This document shows positions 22,327-34,228 of a stretch of 64,000 nucleotides of DNA, piece by piece. The notes below the pieces were generated by a model, which had not been told where the DNA came from, made no database searches, and saw only the letters and a program-made list of their open reading frames with translations. This DNA comes from Silene conica (lineage: Eukaryota > Streptophyta > Magnoliopsida > Caryophyllales > Caryophyllaceae). The DNA is taken from assembly GCA_029255685.2 (NCBI GenBank), contig CM055319.2, positions 25,205,568-25,269,567 of the forward strand. Reading direction: 5' to 3'. The first letter of the stretch is position 1. The number at the start of each line of letters is the position of its first letter. Both the position numbers and the translations under genes were made by a program.

Positions 22327-23348
22327 GAGAGCCTGATCAGAAAATCGCGTTTCCAGCCTTTTGCAAAACTCAATCATTCGACACCAAAACTTATGAATCG
22401 CTACAATTGATGTTTACCCAACATTATCCAACATCAAATACTACTAATCTAACAGCACATAAGTCCCATAACAATCCTCAAACGATTATTTCAATGTATC
22501 CGTCTTAACTTGTGAAAACTGAAAATAGCATATGAACATGTAACAATATCATAAGGCATGAATTTCTCACATAAGAACAATCCTAAGCATGCTTCTAAGT
22601 TTGTTAAACATAATCCTTTGAACAAAATCAGAAACAATATGGAGAATCACAACAAAAGTGCTAATATTCACAACAAGGCCGAGTTATCTCATTATCGTCA
22701 CCTCTCAAGCGATTCCGGCTAAAGATCCTCCTCTACCAAGTAGCTATCAACCTCTGGATCGTCTAAGCCCACACCTACAAACATAGAAACCGAAATTTAG
22801 GACAGAAAACGATCTCTTACAAAACAGACAGATTTTTCGGAGTGAAGGAAATGAAAAACTAAAGTGATAGATAGCTTGGAAATTGAATGAGGATTCCGAA
22901 AATGCTATTGTTACCTCAAATTGATGAACGGATGATGAAGAATTTATCAAAAGAGGATGAATAAAATGGAGGTTTTGTGAGGATTGTTTTTACAGTGGAA
23001 AGAGTTCTTGAGGAGAAAGAAATGTCGACATATGGGTTTAAGAAGGGTACAAGAGTTGTCCTTTCCGTCACAATTAAAACGGTTTAGGATAGTTGAACGG
23101 GTTTTTAAGATACGAGTTTAATTTTACCAAGTTTGTATTCGTCTTAAGGACTTAAGGTTCTTAAGACGGATCTTACTAATTAAATTAAAACCTTTCACAA
23201 TAAATTATTAAAATATTATTTTATTACTTAAAATAATTTAAAACGCTTAAATTAGATTTTACGAAAATACGGGATGTTACAATCACCCCAACTTCAAAAA
23301 GTTTCGTCCTCGAAACTCGAACGGAGATAAATTCTAACTAACTCTACC

Positions 23349-26300
23349 TCAAACGAAAAGAGAAGGATGCGCGATACGCATCGATGCCTCGGTCTCCCAC
23401 GTCTGCTCCTCAACATCACCGCAACGCCAAAGGATCTTCACTAACGGCACCACCTTGCTCCTAAGCTTCCTATCCTGACGGTCTAGGATCTTCACGGGAC
23501 GCTCCTCGAAAGCAAGACTCGGCTCCAAGTTCTCGATCTCTCTAGGCAGAACATGACTCGGGTCACTAACATACTTACGGAGCTAAGAAACATGAAAGAC
23601 ACTATGAACCTTGCCCAAACTAGGAGGCAAGTCCAAACGATAAGCAGCAGCACCAATCCTCTTCAGGATCTCAAAAGGTCCAATATACTTAGGACTCAAC
23701 TTGCCCTTAACTCCAAACCTTTTAACACCCTTCATCGGCGAAACTCTCAAGAAGACTCTGTCACCCACCTCGAACTCTAAGGGTCTACGGCGAACATCAG
23801 CATAGGATTTCTGCCGATCATGTGCGGCCTTCATCCTACCTCTGATAAGCTGAACCTGGTCGATAGTAACAGCTAATTGGTCCGGTCCTAGGTCGTGCAC
23901 GTCACTCGCCTGATCCCAACAGATCGGACTACGACACTTCCTACCATAAAGAGCCTCGTACGGAGCCATACCAATAGATGAATGGTAACTGTTGTTGTAA
24001 TAAAACTCTACCAACGGCAAACACTGCTCCCAAGAACTCTGAAAATCGAGGGCACAAGCGCGGAGCAAATCCTCTAGTGTCCGTATGGTCCTCTCGGATT
24101 GCCCATCGGTCGCGGCATGAAAAGCAGTACTCATCAACAAACGGCTACCCATAGCCTCCTGCAAAGCCTTCCAGAATCTGGAGCAAAAACGAGGATCACG
24201 ATCTGAAACGATCTCTCTCGGCACCCCATGATAGCGGACTATCTCAGCAATATAAGCCCTGGCTAATCGATCCATATCCCATGTCTCTCTGATCGGCACG
24301 AATCTGGCACACTTAGTTAGTCGATCCACAATAACCCAAATCGCATCCTTGCCTCCCGCTGTCTTAGGCAATGCTGTCACGAAGTCTATAGATATACACT
24401 CCCACTTCCACTGAGGAACGGGAAGCGGCTGTAGCAAACCACCTGGCCTCCTATGCTCTATCTTGACTTGTTGACAAGTCAAGCACCTACTCACATAATC
24501 CAAGATCTCCTTCTTCATACCGGGCCAGCAAAACATAAGCCTCAAATCCTTATGCATCTTCTCTCCTCCTGGATGAACTGAATACGGTGTCAGGTGAGCC
24601 TCATCAAGAACCCTCTTCCTCAAATCTGGCACATCGGGAACATACATCCTACCACGGAACCTAAGGAAACCATCAGCATCAATCACTAAGTCAGGTGCAA
24701 TACCACTCGAAATCTTAGCCTCGAACTTCTTGAAATCGGCATCTGAAGGTAAACTCTGGCGAATCTCCCAATATAAAGACGGCTCGGCAGTCATAGAAGC
24801 TAACCAATCGAAACCACTACCCACAATCTCTAATCTCAGCTTCCGGAACTCGGAACACAACTCATCGGGCAATACTCGCATGGCACTAATCGAGTGAGAA
24901 GTCTTGCGACTAAGCGCATCAGCGACTACATTGGCTTTTCCCTCGTGATACAATAACTCAAGGTCGTAATCTTTCACCAACTCTAGCCAACGTCTCTGTC
25001 TCATGTTAAGGTATTTCTGGGTGAAAATGTACTTAAGACTCTTGTGATCTGTGAAAATGCGGCAATGGGATCCAATCAGGTAATGTCGCCACATCTTCAA
25101 AGCATGAACGATTGTGGCCAACTCCAGGTCATGTGTCGGATAGTTCACCTCATGAACTCTCAACTGTCTAGATGAGTAGGCTATCACCTTTCCACTTTGC
25201 ATCAGTACACATCCTAGCCCTAACATCGAAGCATCACAATACACATCAAAGTCAACCCCGATCTCTGGCAAAGCTAACACGGGGGCGGAAGTCAATATGG
25301 TCTTCAACTCCTGGAAAGAACTCTCGCACTTGTCGGTCCACACAAATTTAGCTTCTTTCTTCAGTAACTGAGTCATCGGGCGAGCTAATCTAGAGAAATC
25401 CTCAACAAATCTACGATAATAACCAGCCAATCCAAGGAAACTACGGATCTCACCAACATCTTTGGGACTCTCCCAATCAACAACAGCCTCAATCTTCGCG
25501 GGATCAACCATAACTCCCTCACTAGATATCACATGTCCAAGAAATGCAACCTTAGAAAGCCAAAACTCACACTTAGAGAACTTCGCGAACCACTTCTGTC
25601 GACGCAGAATCCCAAGAATCAATCTAAGATGCTCAGCATGCTCCTCATCGGTCTTGGAGTAAATGAGGATATCATCGATAAACACCACCACACAAGTGTC
25701 CAAATACTCACTCAAGGTGCGGTTCATCTGATCCATGAAGATAGCAGGTGCATTAGTCAACCCAAAAGGCATAACCACGAACTCAAAATGCCCATATCTG
25801 GTACGAAAAGCAGTCTTCGCAATATCAGCCTCCCTCACTGGAATCTGATGATAACCCGATCGAAGATCAATCTTAGAAAACCTAGAAGCACCTCTCAACT
25901 GATCAAACAAGTCATCTATCATAGGCAAAGGATATCTATTCTTCACGGTCATTCGGTTCAGCTCTCTATAGTCAATACAAAGTCTCATGGAACCATCTTT
26001 CTTCTTAACGAACAAAACTGGAGCACCCCACGGAGAAGCACTCGGTCTAATGAATCCTTTCTCGATCATCTCTTCCAACTGTTGCTTCAATTCTTTCAAC
26101 TCTGGCGGAGCCATACGGTAAGGAGCTTTGGAAATCGGTCCGGTACCTGGAACAAGCTCTATGGTGAACTCCACATCTCTCTCTGGCGGTATCCCTGGCA
26201 AGTCATCTGGGAAAACATCTGGATACTCACGAACAATGGCTACATCCTCAAGCTTCGGTAGCGATGGCTTTGCAGCTGAAACAACACACATGAAGGCTTG

Positions 26301-26753
26301 GCAACCCTTCCTAAGAAGACGAGATGCTTCCATCGAAGAGATAACACGAACACCCCTTTGAGGACGAGTTCCCCTATAGGAAACACGAACTCCTGAAGAA
26401 CTCCTCAAGCAGATTTTCTGGTCGCGACACTCGAAGCGAGCATGGTATCGCGATAACCAATCCATACCGAGGATAATGTCAAACTCCTCGAGAGGAAATC
26501 TAAGTAAGTCCGCTGGAAATGTGGCTTGCCCAATAATAATCGGAACATCCCTATGGGACGAAGAGCAGGAAAACACGTCTCCAGAAGGTAAGGAAATGGA
26601 AGTCTCCTCAACCAATGAAGACTCAAGAGCTAAACGGTCGGCGAACTGTGTCGATATAAAAGAAAGAGAAGCTCCAGTGGAAAGAGTTCTTGAGGAGAAA
26701 GAAATGTCGACATATGGGTTTAAGAAGGGTACAAGAGTTGTCCTTTCCGTCAC
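23349..26753 (-). pseudogene. Gypsy D pol: damaged protease, RT, RNase H, integrase, chromodomain; one stop
   Basis: A minus-strand frame open for over 1050 codons. It enters from 5' LTR sequence without an ATG. The first recognisable residues are a protease whose active site reads S-TGAS instead of D-(S/T)-G-A-S, because the deletion joint falls inside that codon group (near 26675). DIILGMDWL follows. RT has [26 protein letters not shown] and the box VFIDDIL; RNase H has [10 protein letters not shown]; the integrase has the H-H-C-C zinc motif (HPGG...CLTCQQVK), [14 protein letters not shown] and a GPFEIL domain. A TAG at 23583-23585 stands where relative G has Gln; 77 further codons to the stop at 23349 carry the chromodomain-like end. 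Without gag, a primer site or the protease Asp it cannot be autonomous. Confidence 0.92.
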
Positions 26754-26963
26754 AATTAAAACGGTTAAGGATAGTTGAACGGGTTTTTAAGATACGAGTT
26801 TAAGTTTACCAAGTTTGTATTCGTCTTAAGGATTTAAGGTTCTTAAGACGGATCTTACTAATTAAATTAAAACCTTTCACAATAAATTATTAAAATATTA
26901 TTTTATTACTTAAAATAATTTAAAACGCTTAAATTAGATTTTACGAAAATACGGGATGTTACA
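26675..26963 (-). repeat. Truncated 5' LTR of Gypsy D (first 289 bp)
   Basis: Matches 22993-23281 with the same length and only a few substitutions. It ends at GATGTTACA (26963) next to the TSD. The joint with protease sequence lies at about 26674/26675; CAGT at the joint fits both parents and suggests microhomology-mediated deletion. Confidence 0.9.
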
Positions 26964-29450
26964 GGATTGCATGGCATTAAGCCATGGCTTTGAGTCGGAA
27001 CAGGTCATAGCAACTTTATAGGTCACGGGTTCGTTATTTTCTAAGAGAAAAATGTCAACTCTGTCAAGTTCCTCGATCATGCCGATGTATCTGTCTGGAG
27101 GAATAAAGTGTCATCCCGACCTTCTAGGTTCCTCAGGAATACTAACTGCAGCAGAAGATGAAGGAATAGTTTCCTCCATTGGGTTCTCAGTAGTTGGTTC
27201 TTGAACCTCTAACAGATCGAAGGTTCTATTACTTGTCTTATTCTCGCGAAACTCTTTCTCTAAGAACTTCGCACTAGCCGCAACAAACACACAGTGTTCG
27301 GTAGGCGAATAAAAGTAATGACCAAACATTCCTTTTGGATAACCAATAAAGTATGTCTTGACCGATCACAGGCCGAGCTTATCCTCGTGTGTCCACTTGA
27401 CATAAGCCTCGCAGCCCCAAAGCCAAATAAAGGACAAGTTAAGGACCGTTCCTTTCCATATCTCATAAGGAGTCTTGTCAACGGCTTTAGACGGACTTCG
27501 TTTAAGTATAAGAGCAGTTGACAGAAGAGCAAATCCCCATAATGAATCCAGTACAACTGTGTGACTTATCATGGATCAAACCATATCTAGTAGTGTTCGA
27601 TTTCTCCGTTCGGACACCATTTAATTATGGTGTTCCAGGCGGAGTTAACTGTAATACAATACCACAGTCTTTAAGGTGTTGATCAAACTCATTCGAAAGA
27701 TATTCGCCACCACAATCTGATCGAAGTGTTTTAATCTTTGTATCCAGTTGGTTTTCAACCTTCGCCTGGAATTCCTTGAACTTTTCAAAGGATTCACTTT
27801 TATGCTTTATTAAGTAGACATATTCGTATCTACTTAAATCGGCCGTGAAAGTGATGAAATATCTATAGCCATCTCTTGCGGTGATTGACATAGGTCCACA
27901 TACATTGGTATGTACGAGGCCTAATAGGTCAACAGCGCACATTCCATCATCTTTGAAGGAAATACGAGTCATCTTGCCGATGAGACATGATTCACATGTG
28001 TCAAATGAGGATATAGCGTCATTCTGTATTAGTTGCTTTACACGTTTCTCATTTATGTGCCATACGATAGTGTCATAGATATGTTTGATCTTTGTCACCA
28101 ACCTTTAACTTCTTATTATTCACATGTAATATTTCAGTCGAATGATCTAAGACATATATATCATTCATGGAAATTGCTTTACCAAAAACCATTTCATTTA
28201 AAGAGAAAATACAGTTATTATCCTTTATTAAGAATGAAAATCCGTCTTTATCTAGTACGGAAACTAAAATCATATTCTTAGATAAACTGAGTACATAATA
28301 AGAGTTATACAGATATAACTCGAATCCGCTCGGTAGCTGGATCACATATGTTCCCATGGAAGCATCAAAAACTTTTGCTCCATTCCCGACTCGAATGTCC
28401 ACATCACCTTTTGCGAGAGGTGTCATGTTTTTTAGGCCCTGCAAATGATTACACATGAGAACCCCAACCAGTATCAAGTACCCAAGTTCCGAAACTTGCA
28501 TGGTTAATCTCAATCATATGAATATAAGATGACATACCAATAGGAGTGACGCGACCTGCTTTTATGTCCTCACGGTACACTAGACTGTTCCACCTCCATT
28601 GCCCAGTCTTATGGCAATGGTGGCACTCAATGTTACCGTCTTTGCTCTTAGTCTTGCCTTATGAGCTACTTGTCTCACCAGGCCCACTCTTGAATCTGGC
28701 CTTTTTGAACTTAGGAGGCTTAGCTACAGTTAGCTCTCCTTGAGCCTTTCCCTTATCTTATCCCTTGTTAGCAATCATAAGAACATCTTGCTTCATGCTC
28801 CCACTCAATTTAAGATCCTTCTCGGTCTGTACCAGAAGGGAGTGTAGCTCATGAGGACTTTTCCTCATGTCATTCATATAATAGTTTGCCCTGAATAAGG
28901 AAAAACCATCGTGAAGTGAATGAAGCATTCGATCAATGATTATGTTCTCACTGATTTTGCAGTTTAGAGACTCCTATTTCTCGACATTCTCAAACATATT
29001 AAGAATGTGTGGGCTAACTGGTTGGCCCTTCTTGAGTTTCGCATCAAAGAAGCGACATGGTATGCTCATAAGTTACGATTCTCGGTGACTTTGAGAACTC
29101 GTTGGTGAGCATGGTGAAAATCTTAATTGCACCGTGGGAAATCAAGCGCCTTTGCAAATTGGATTTCATTGCAAAGATGAGTATGTTCTTTATCGCACCC
29201 GCTTCCATAACGAAATCACTATATGCTTGTGATACGTTAGCTCTAGTATTTGGGCCTGGGTTGGGTGGCGACGGCTCAGTCAAGTACTTGAGCTTACCAT
29301 CAGCTATGGCTTCATTCCGTAATGCCGCCTCCCACTCCGCAAAATTGGACCCATCATTTTTCTGTCGCGTGGACTGATTCATGTGGTCCATGAAAGCTTT
29401 TAGCCAGGATTCACGTGCTAGTGTGGCACTAGGCATAGAGACATCATTAT
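26964..29450 (-). pseudogene. Copia C gag, protease, integrase and start of RT, degenerate
   Basis: Minus-strand continuation of 18809-20327. From 29436 downward: gag starting in MPSATLARESWLKAF, the Gag middle region around 28800-29040, a zinc-knuckle remnant near 28590-28620, a protease region near 28440-28510 with altered active-site sequence, and an integrase zinc region (HINEKRVKQLI...CESCLIGK near 28000-28060). The integrase core follows with DLLGLVHTNVCGP, FTADLSRYEYVYL and PPGTP (27625-27930), where the second catalytic D is changed. Stops and frameshifts occur every few hundred bases. The first codons of gag were separated by solo LTR S. Confidence 0.87.
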
Positions 29451-32344
29451 TGTGACGCCCCGCGATATTACATTAAATAAACAAATAACTTGCAGCGGAA
29501 ATGCGATAATTATAAAAACTTTCGACATAAATAAATAAAACTTAAACGCGGAATATCAAAACAACATGCGGAAGATTGAAACTAAAGAGAAAGTAAAATT
29601 TATACAAGGTAATTGAAAATTTACAAGGGATAAGGTATCCCTCGATAGCAATATAATTAAATCTAAACTAAACGTAAATAGGTAATTGTCGAATAATCAA
29701 CAATGCTCGCTAGCCACACGTCTTCCCCAAACAGCACCAACCTACATACATGAAACATGTACGCCATAGTCAGTGGGGAGTAACTCGAGGTTCTCCCAGC
29801 CACTTTTTGTCAGAAAACACGTAAACGGTAATACAACACAACATATACATATGAACATGCACATACATTAATAAGTGATCAAACATGACATATTCAAATA
29901 TGACAAACATGATATATTCAAATATGACCAACATGATCAAGGCATGAACCAACATGTGAAACGTAATCAAAGTCATCATATGAGCTAAATATCAAAATGG
30001 ATAATCAACCAAGTGAATGACTCAGCGGCCAACAACTAGGTGGCATGTTCACTCACACAAACAACAACTATGTGATCGACTCAGAGGCCAACAATAGATG
30101 GCATGACCAATCATAGAACACACAAGAATAAAATGAACGCCGTCAGGGAACATAACCGTGACCACTGACCACTTGATCGCATAACCACGACACTAGCTAT
30201 CGGGACGCATAACCACGACACCGATTCTATGTATAGCGTAACCGCTGACTATATGCCTAAGACCTGGCCAGACCTCTCGATGTAATAACTTACACCGAAC
30301 GACACACGGGGACCGGAGAGCATAAGCACGACCTCCAACTACGGGAGCGCATGAGCACGACCTTCGACCAATCCCGAACATAGATAAATCCCATAACTTG
30401 GGTGGCATTAGTTCATTACAATGATATACAAATCGTACCACCTCTATCTATTCACAAACAAGGTAACATAACCGTTACCAACACAACTTAGAATGACATA
30501 ACTGCCACCCAAACATAAGCAAGGCAACATAACCGTTACCTGACTCACCCAAGATAACATAACTGTTACCAAATTATAAGTAAGACAACATAACCGTTAT
30601 CATTACTACTCAAGCTAACATAACCATTAACTAACTCATTTAATACATGTGAGCTTCAATTCAAACAAGACAACGCTTAAGCTAGGTTCTAGAAGTTAAT
30701 TTGAAGTGGGAGACGGTTTCCCTTCCGGTTGCCCGGCTGGGGTCTTCCTCCTCAACTTAGCTTCTAAAACGGCTTAAGCATTCATTCATACAATAACAAC
30801 GAAAACACCCAAACATTTCACTCACATGAGCAATAAAATAATGAGGATTCATATGACAAGTCTCATGTACAAGTTTACATTTCATTCGGGAAATACAACG
30901 AATTAGGAATTAAAGATAAGTTTAATGTCGTAAACAAGTGAATTAAACAATGTAAGGTGCACGTAATTCGACTCACGAATCATACATGATAAATATATAC
31001 ATCCTAACACAAGTTTTATAATGATTTAACATGCTCAAACAACGTTCGAACAAGCGGTAAAACATAAGCCAAAACAGCCCCAAAAACAGCCCAAAGCTCA
31101 CGCCTAAAGCAGCCCCAACCGCAGGCTGCTACCCACGGCCGCAGGCTGCGCAGCCAAGGTCGCAAGCCTGTGCAATAGGCCGGAGGCTGCTGTTCCCACG
31201 GGACTGTCATCTTTCACACACAAGTTCGCCTAAAGCACAATACATTCCGATACTTGAGCAACGATTTTAAGGCGGGTTTATGCATGATTCAAGAGGTAAA
31301 TTCAACTCATAAACTCAGTAATTCATGGGCATATCAACACTCAAGTGTAGACAATTAATAGAAGCACAATTATCAAACTTGACACGAATTTAAATCAATC
31401 GAAACCATATTATAGCTATGAATACAATGAGCATGTGACGGATATCATTTTACCCATTAACAATAACCCGATTCTTCATTCATTACTACCAATCAACAAA
31501 GAACTCATTTCATTCAAATGCATAAGGCATTAAACAACCCAATACTTCATAAATTTCAGAAATTAGACAACACAGTCCTCATAATTTCATAAATTAAACA
31601 ACAACAACCATACACAAACGATCTTTGACTTAAAGTCGATTAACCTCTCAAAGTTACCTTTAAAGCTCTTCAAATCTTCAAAGAACTCTTCAATGAAGTC
31701 CAAACATCCATTCTCACCAACAAACAATAATAAGAAAAACGAATTAAAAACGTAAACCTAGAAAGACGGGTTTTCAGAAAACTTAACAAGACAAGGAATT
31801 GATTATTTCAAAAGAATGAGGAGAAGGAGAGGAGAACTTACATGTAAAGAACTCGGAATTTGAGCAAGGAACGAAGGAGCTAGAGTCGGATTTGTGCTCT
31901 TGAGAAAACACCAACAATGGCATTTGGGGGTTTTGTGTTTGAAGAAGATGAAGGAATGAGTTGTGTGAAAATAGAACACAACATAAGGGTTATAAGGAGG
32001 TTTTGAGTCGGAAATGACTCGGGATTCAATTAATGAGTCAGGATGACTCGGATTTGGCTAACTAAGATGGAAATAACACCTCAAGTCTATTATTACTCAA
32101 GATGGAACTCATTTTACAAGTAAACCACAATTCATGAAATTATCCAACATACTTGTCATTTTCGAAAATTAAAGTCGGAACTCAAGAATTATAAAACTCG
32201 AAATATAAATTGAAACTAAAATGCTTTAAAATGAAATATTTATATTATTAAAATATATTTACGAAATTTCATGAAATATAAATTATTCTGGAAATTAAAT
32301 TAAATCTTTAAATTTTATAATACAGAAAATATCGGGGTGTTATA
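29451..32344 (-). mobile_element. Solo LTR S of a chromovirus-like Gypsy family
   Basis: A 2894-bp LTR without internal sequence. It begins TGTGACGCCCCG and ends CGGGGTGTTATA, an imperfect inverted end pair. It is flanked by a perfect TSD ATTAT (29446-29450 and 32345-32349) and sits just after the gag start of Copia C. It shares module order with the LTRs of D and G: GCAGCGGAAAT near the start, ATGAAACATGTACGCCA near 29750, a CTCAGAGGCC minisatellite (30009-30640), a GAGACGGTTTCCC hairpin (30708-30750) and a GC-rich palindrome cluster (31105-31200). A solo LTR implies unequal recombination between the two LTRs of a full element. Confidence 0.9.
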
Positions 32345-32810
32345 ATTATGGCCAGCCATTGTAATGAAGTATTATTGATTTTTGAAAAATGAATTGTACA
32401 TTGTAAAGAAGAAAAATAAAATATAATAAGCATACCATCGTTTTGTAAATAGTCCAATGCAAAAACAGTTTAATGCGACGACTTAAGCATTTATTTAATT
32501 GATCTTCCTCAAGAACTATATAAATGATACCATGACTCAATTTCAGTAAATTCATAAGCCAACCTCTTGGCTAATTCTACATTTAGAATTGTTGGTCAAT
32601 AAATTTCTGTAAATTCTATCTTTAGTTCAACATAACCACAGGATCGTACGAGGGTCATGATGTTGAGGTAAAATAAGTCAACAACTACTACAGGCTAGTC
32701 GATTTTTTTTTTCTTTTTTCGTGAACGGTACTGCCGATTTTTTTTTTTTCAAAAACGTTTATGAAAATCATACAAAATAAATTTCTTAAACCTAACGCTC
32801 TGATACCACT
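32345..32810 (-). other. Leader and primer binding site of Copia C, shortened
   Basis: From the gag ATG region (about 32350-32358) to the LTR. It retains parts homologous to the leader of F (for example 32480-32640) but is much shorter than the 1.7-2 kb leaders of A, B and F, so a large deletion is likely near 32690. The primer site is GCTCTGATACCA at 32797-32808 (reverse complement orientation). Confidence 0.8.
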
Positions 32811-33832
32811 TGTGGGAAAATATCTGTATATGTCCCAATTCTTTTACATGCAGGATTATAACGAATTTATAAAGTACGATTCATAGTCATAAATGAAATA
32901 CGATATACAAAGATTGGGAACAAGAATTAACCTTCAGTCCTTGCAAAGGCCTAAGATCAGATATCAAATTAGATATCCTCCTAATCGTTGCACCCAAGAT
33001 GTTCCGAGAAATACCCCTTCTTGAGCTAGAAACTGCAAAATTAGCTTTAATTTTGTGTAAGATAAAAGCTCGAGAGAGAGGGAGGTTCAGTTTAGGAGTG
33101 TAACTCGTGCCTTGGGATGTGTGTCGAGTGGTTGTTTATATAGGGGAAGGTAGTGTTTGTTAAATAGAATAACTCTTATTATTTAAACATAACTACCTTG
33201 CATAGTTTAGATAGGTTTTCCCAAATCCTTATTTGAGTCTACCTAAACTAATCCCCATACTTGTAACAACCTTATCAGTTCGGCATATCCTACTAACCGA
33301 AAATCATCAGTTGGCTGGAAATTCTATCTGTATAGAATCGGTTATACTGCTCTCTCTTGTGTAATGTTTTATCTTATAAATATCTTATATTTATAACTCA
33401 CTAATTAAATATAACATTTTATATTTAACTAAATCATTTAGTCTTTATTAAATAATTTCATTACACACATAAATTAAATATAACATGTTATATTTAATTA
33501 CCAATTAACATTTTAATTCGTCTCAGCTAATATTATTTAATCAGTATTAAATAATTGTATAATCACTACATTGACTAACCGTTTAGTCGTATAGGGTATC
33601 AATATGATTACATTTTCATCTAATCATATCTCTCAGATTCCATCCTTTAGGTGTGACTTTTTGGGACTAGTTGATTACCGTCATCTGTATGACAATAACG
33701 TCAAATTTTCTAGCAAGTCAATCGTTATTGATAAACGTGAATCAATTGGCTAAAATACAAAGTATACCCTGTGTTCATTTAAGAGATTTATTTGTGTTGT
33801 CGCATTAACTGTGGAGGACACTAACTCCAACA
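32811..33832 (-). repeat. 5' LTR of Copia C
   Basis: 1022 bp; TGTGGGAAAATATC...CTCCAACA. It is homologous to 17037-18025, with a short extra segment near 33490-33510. A minus-strand TATA-like CTATATAAA lies near 33135-33145. Confidence 0.92.
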
Positions 33833-34179
33833 GAAGCCATACCCCTAGGAAGCATAGCCGCAGTGGGCTTAGAAAGATCGGATAAACGAACCATCTTCCT
33901 TATTGGTTGTGAATTGGAAACTTCTCCTTCCACAAGTATTTGAAGGTCTTCTAAATAGGATTTTCTCGCACTTTTAAGTTGTGCTAGAGTTGCAGCCTCA
34001 TAAATTTCCTTCAAGAAACGTTGTCGTCTACGCAAGGTTTTCTCAGGCTTAGGATCAACTGGAAGTAGTTCACCAATCCGTGAGGACCTAAAATAAGACA
34101 ATAATCTAGAGAGGATTTTAAGTAACGGTCTCAAGGAACAAGTGTTCCTTAAGACAAGGAAAAACAAGATAAAATTCAA
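33833..34179 (-). pseudogene. Athila-like element E: N-terminal gag piece
   Basis: A minus-strand gag start region with KPTAAMLPRGMAS at its inner end, joining NFEIK at 17036 after removal of Copia C. It lies about 27 bases downstream of the primer site. No ATG opens the frame at 34179 (the codon is TTG), so the true start is uncertain or lost. With 15527-17036 it forms one decayed Gag. Confidence 0.82.
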
Positions 34180-34205
34180 CTAATCACAAAGCAAGAAAAC
34201 CGTGC

Positions 34206-34223
34206 TCCTCGGCAACGACGCCA
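34206..34223 (-). promoter_or_regulatory. Primer binding site of element E (Asp tRNA type)
   Basis: The minus strand reads TGGCGTCGTTGCCGAGGA, two changes from the Asp-tRNA complement TGGCGCCGTTGCCGGGGA used by Athila/Tat elements. It starts five bases from the LTR end. Confidence 0.85.
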
Positions 34224-34228
34224 AAATT

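Larger units (their letters stand above)
20328..23281 (-). repeat. 3' LTR of Gypsy D (2.95 kb)
   Basis: Plus-strand ends TGTAAAACCCCTC...GGGATGTTACA; in element orientation it starts TGTAACATCCCG. Modules from left to right are: a hairpin GGGATG/CATCCC near 20519-20536; the block around the ATGAAAACATGTACGCC motif near 20670; two GAGAGCCGGTTTCCC hairpins (about 20870-20910 and 21738-21780); a minisatellite (21115-21640); and five paired palindromes (21937-22326). The internal sequence begins at 23282 with AATCACCCC. Confidence 0.92.
20328..26963 (-). mobile_element. Gypsy D: chromovirus-type element with internally deleted 5' end
   Basis: Flanked by a perfect 5-bp TSD, GGATT (20323-20327 and 26964-26968), in the RT-proximal pol of Copia C. 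On the minus strand it has a full 3' LTR of 2954 bp (20328-23281), a long pol ORF, and only the first 289 bp of its 5' LTR (26675-26963). The rest of the 5' LTR, the primer site, gag and the start of protease have been removed by one deletion. Both ends and the TSD are intact, so the deletion followed (or accompanied) insertion and did not involve the host element. The C-terminal chromodomain-like region (PLVKILWR...EEQTWETE in relative G) points to the Tekay/Del branch. Confidence 0.93.
17037..33832 (-). mobile_element. Copia C: LTR retrotransposon in the gag of E, hosting elements D and S
   Basis: The element runs from the 3' LTR (17037-18025) to the 5' LTR (32811-33832) on the minus strand. 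The flanks are GTAGC (17032-17036) and GAAGC (33833-33837), a 5-bp TSD with one mismatch. The gag frame of E is continuous across the two flanks, which confirms insertion. After removal of Gypsy D (20328-26963) and solo LTR S (29451-32344) the element is about 7.3 kb. Its coding region is homologous to A and B but much more decayed, and its LTR belongs to a different subfamily (TGTTGGAGTTAG... start), so C is older. Confidence 0.93.

Noticed and set aside
25533..26261. 242-codon plus-strand ORF
   Set aside because: It is antisense to the strongly conserved RT of Gypsy D and has no motif of its own.
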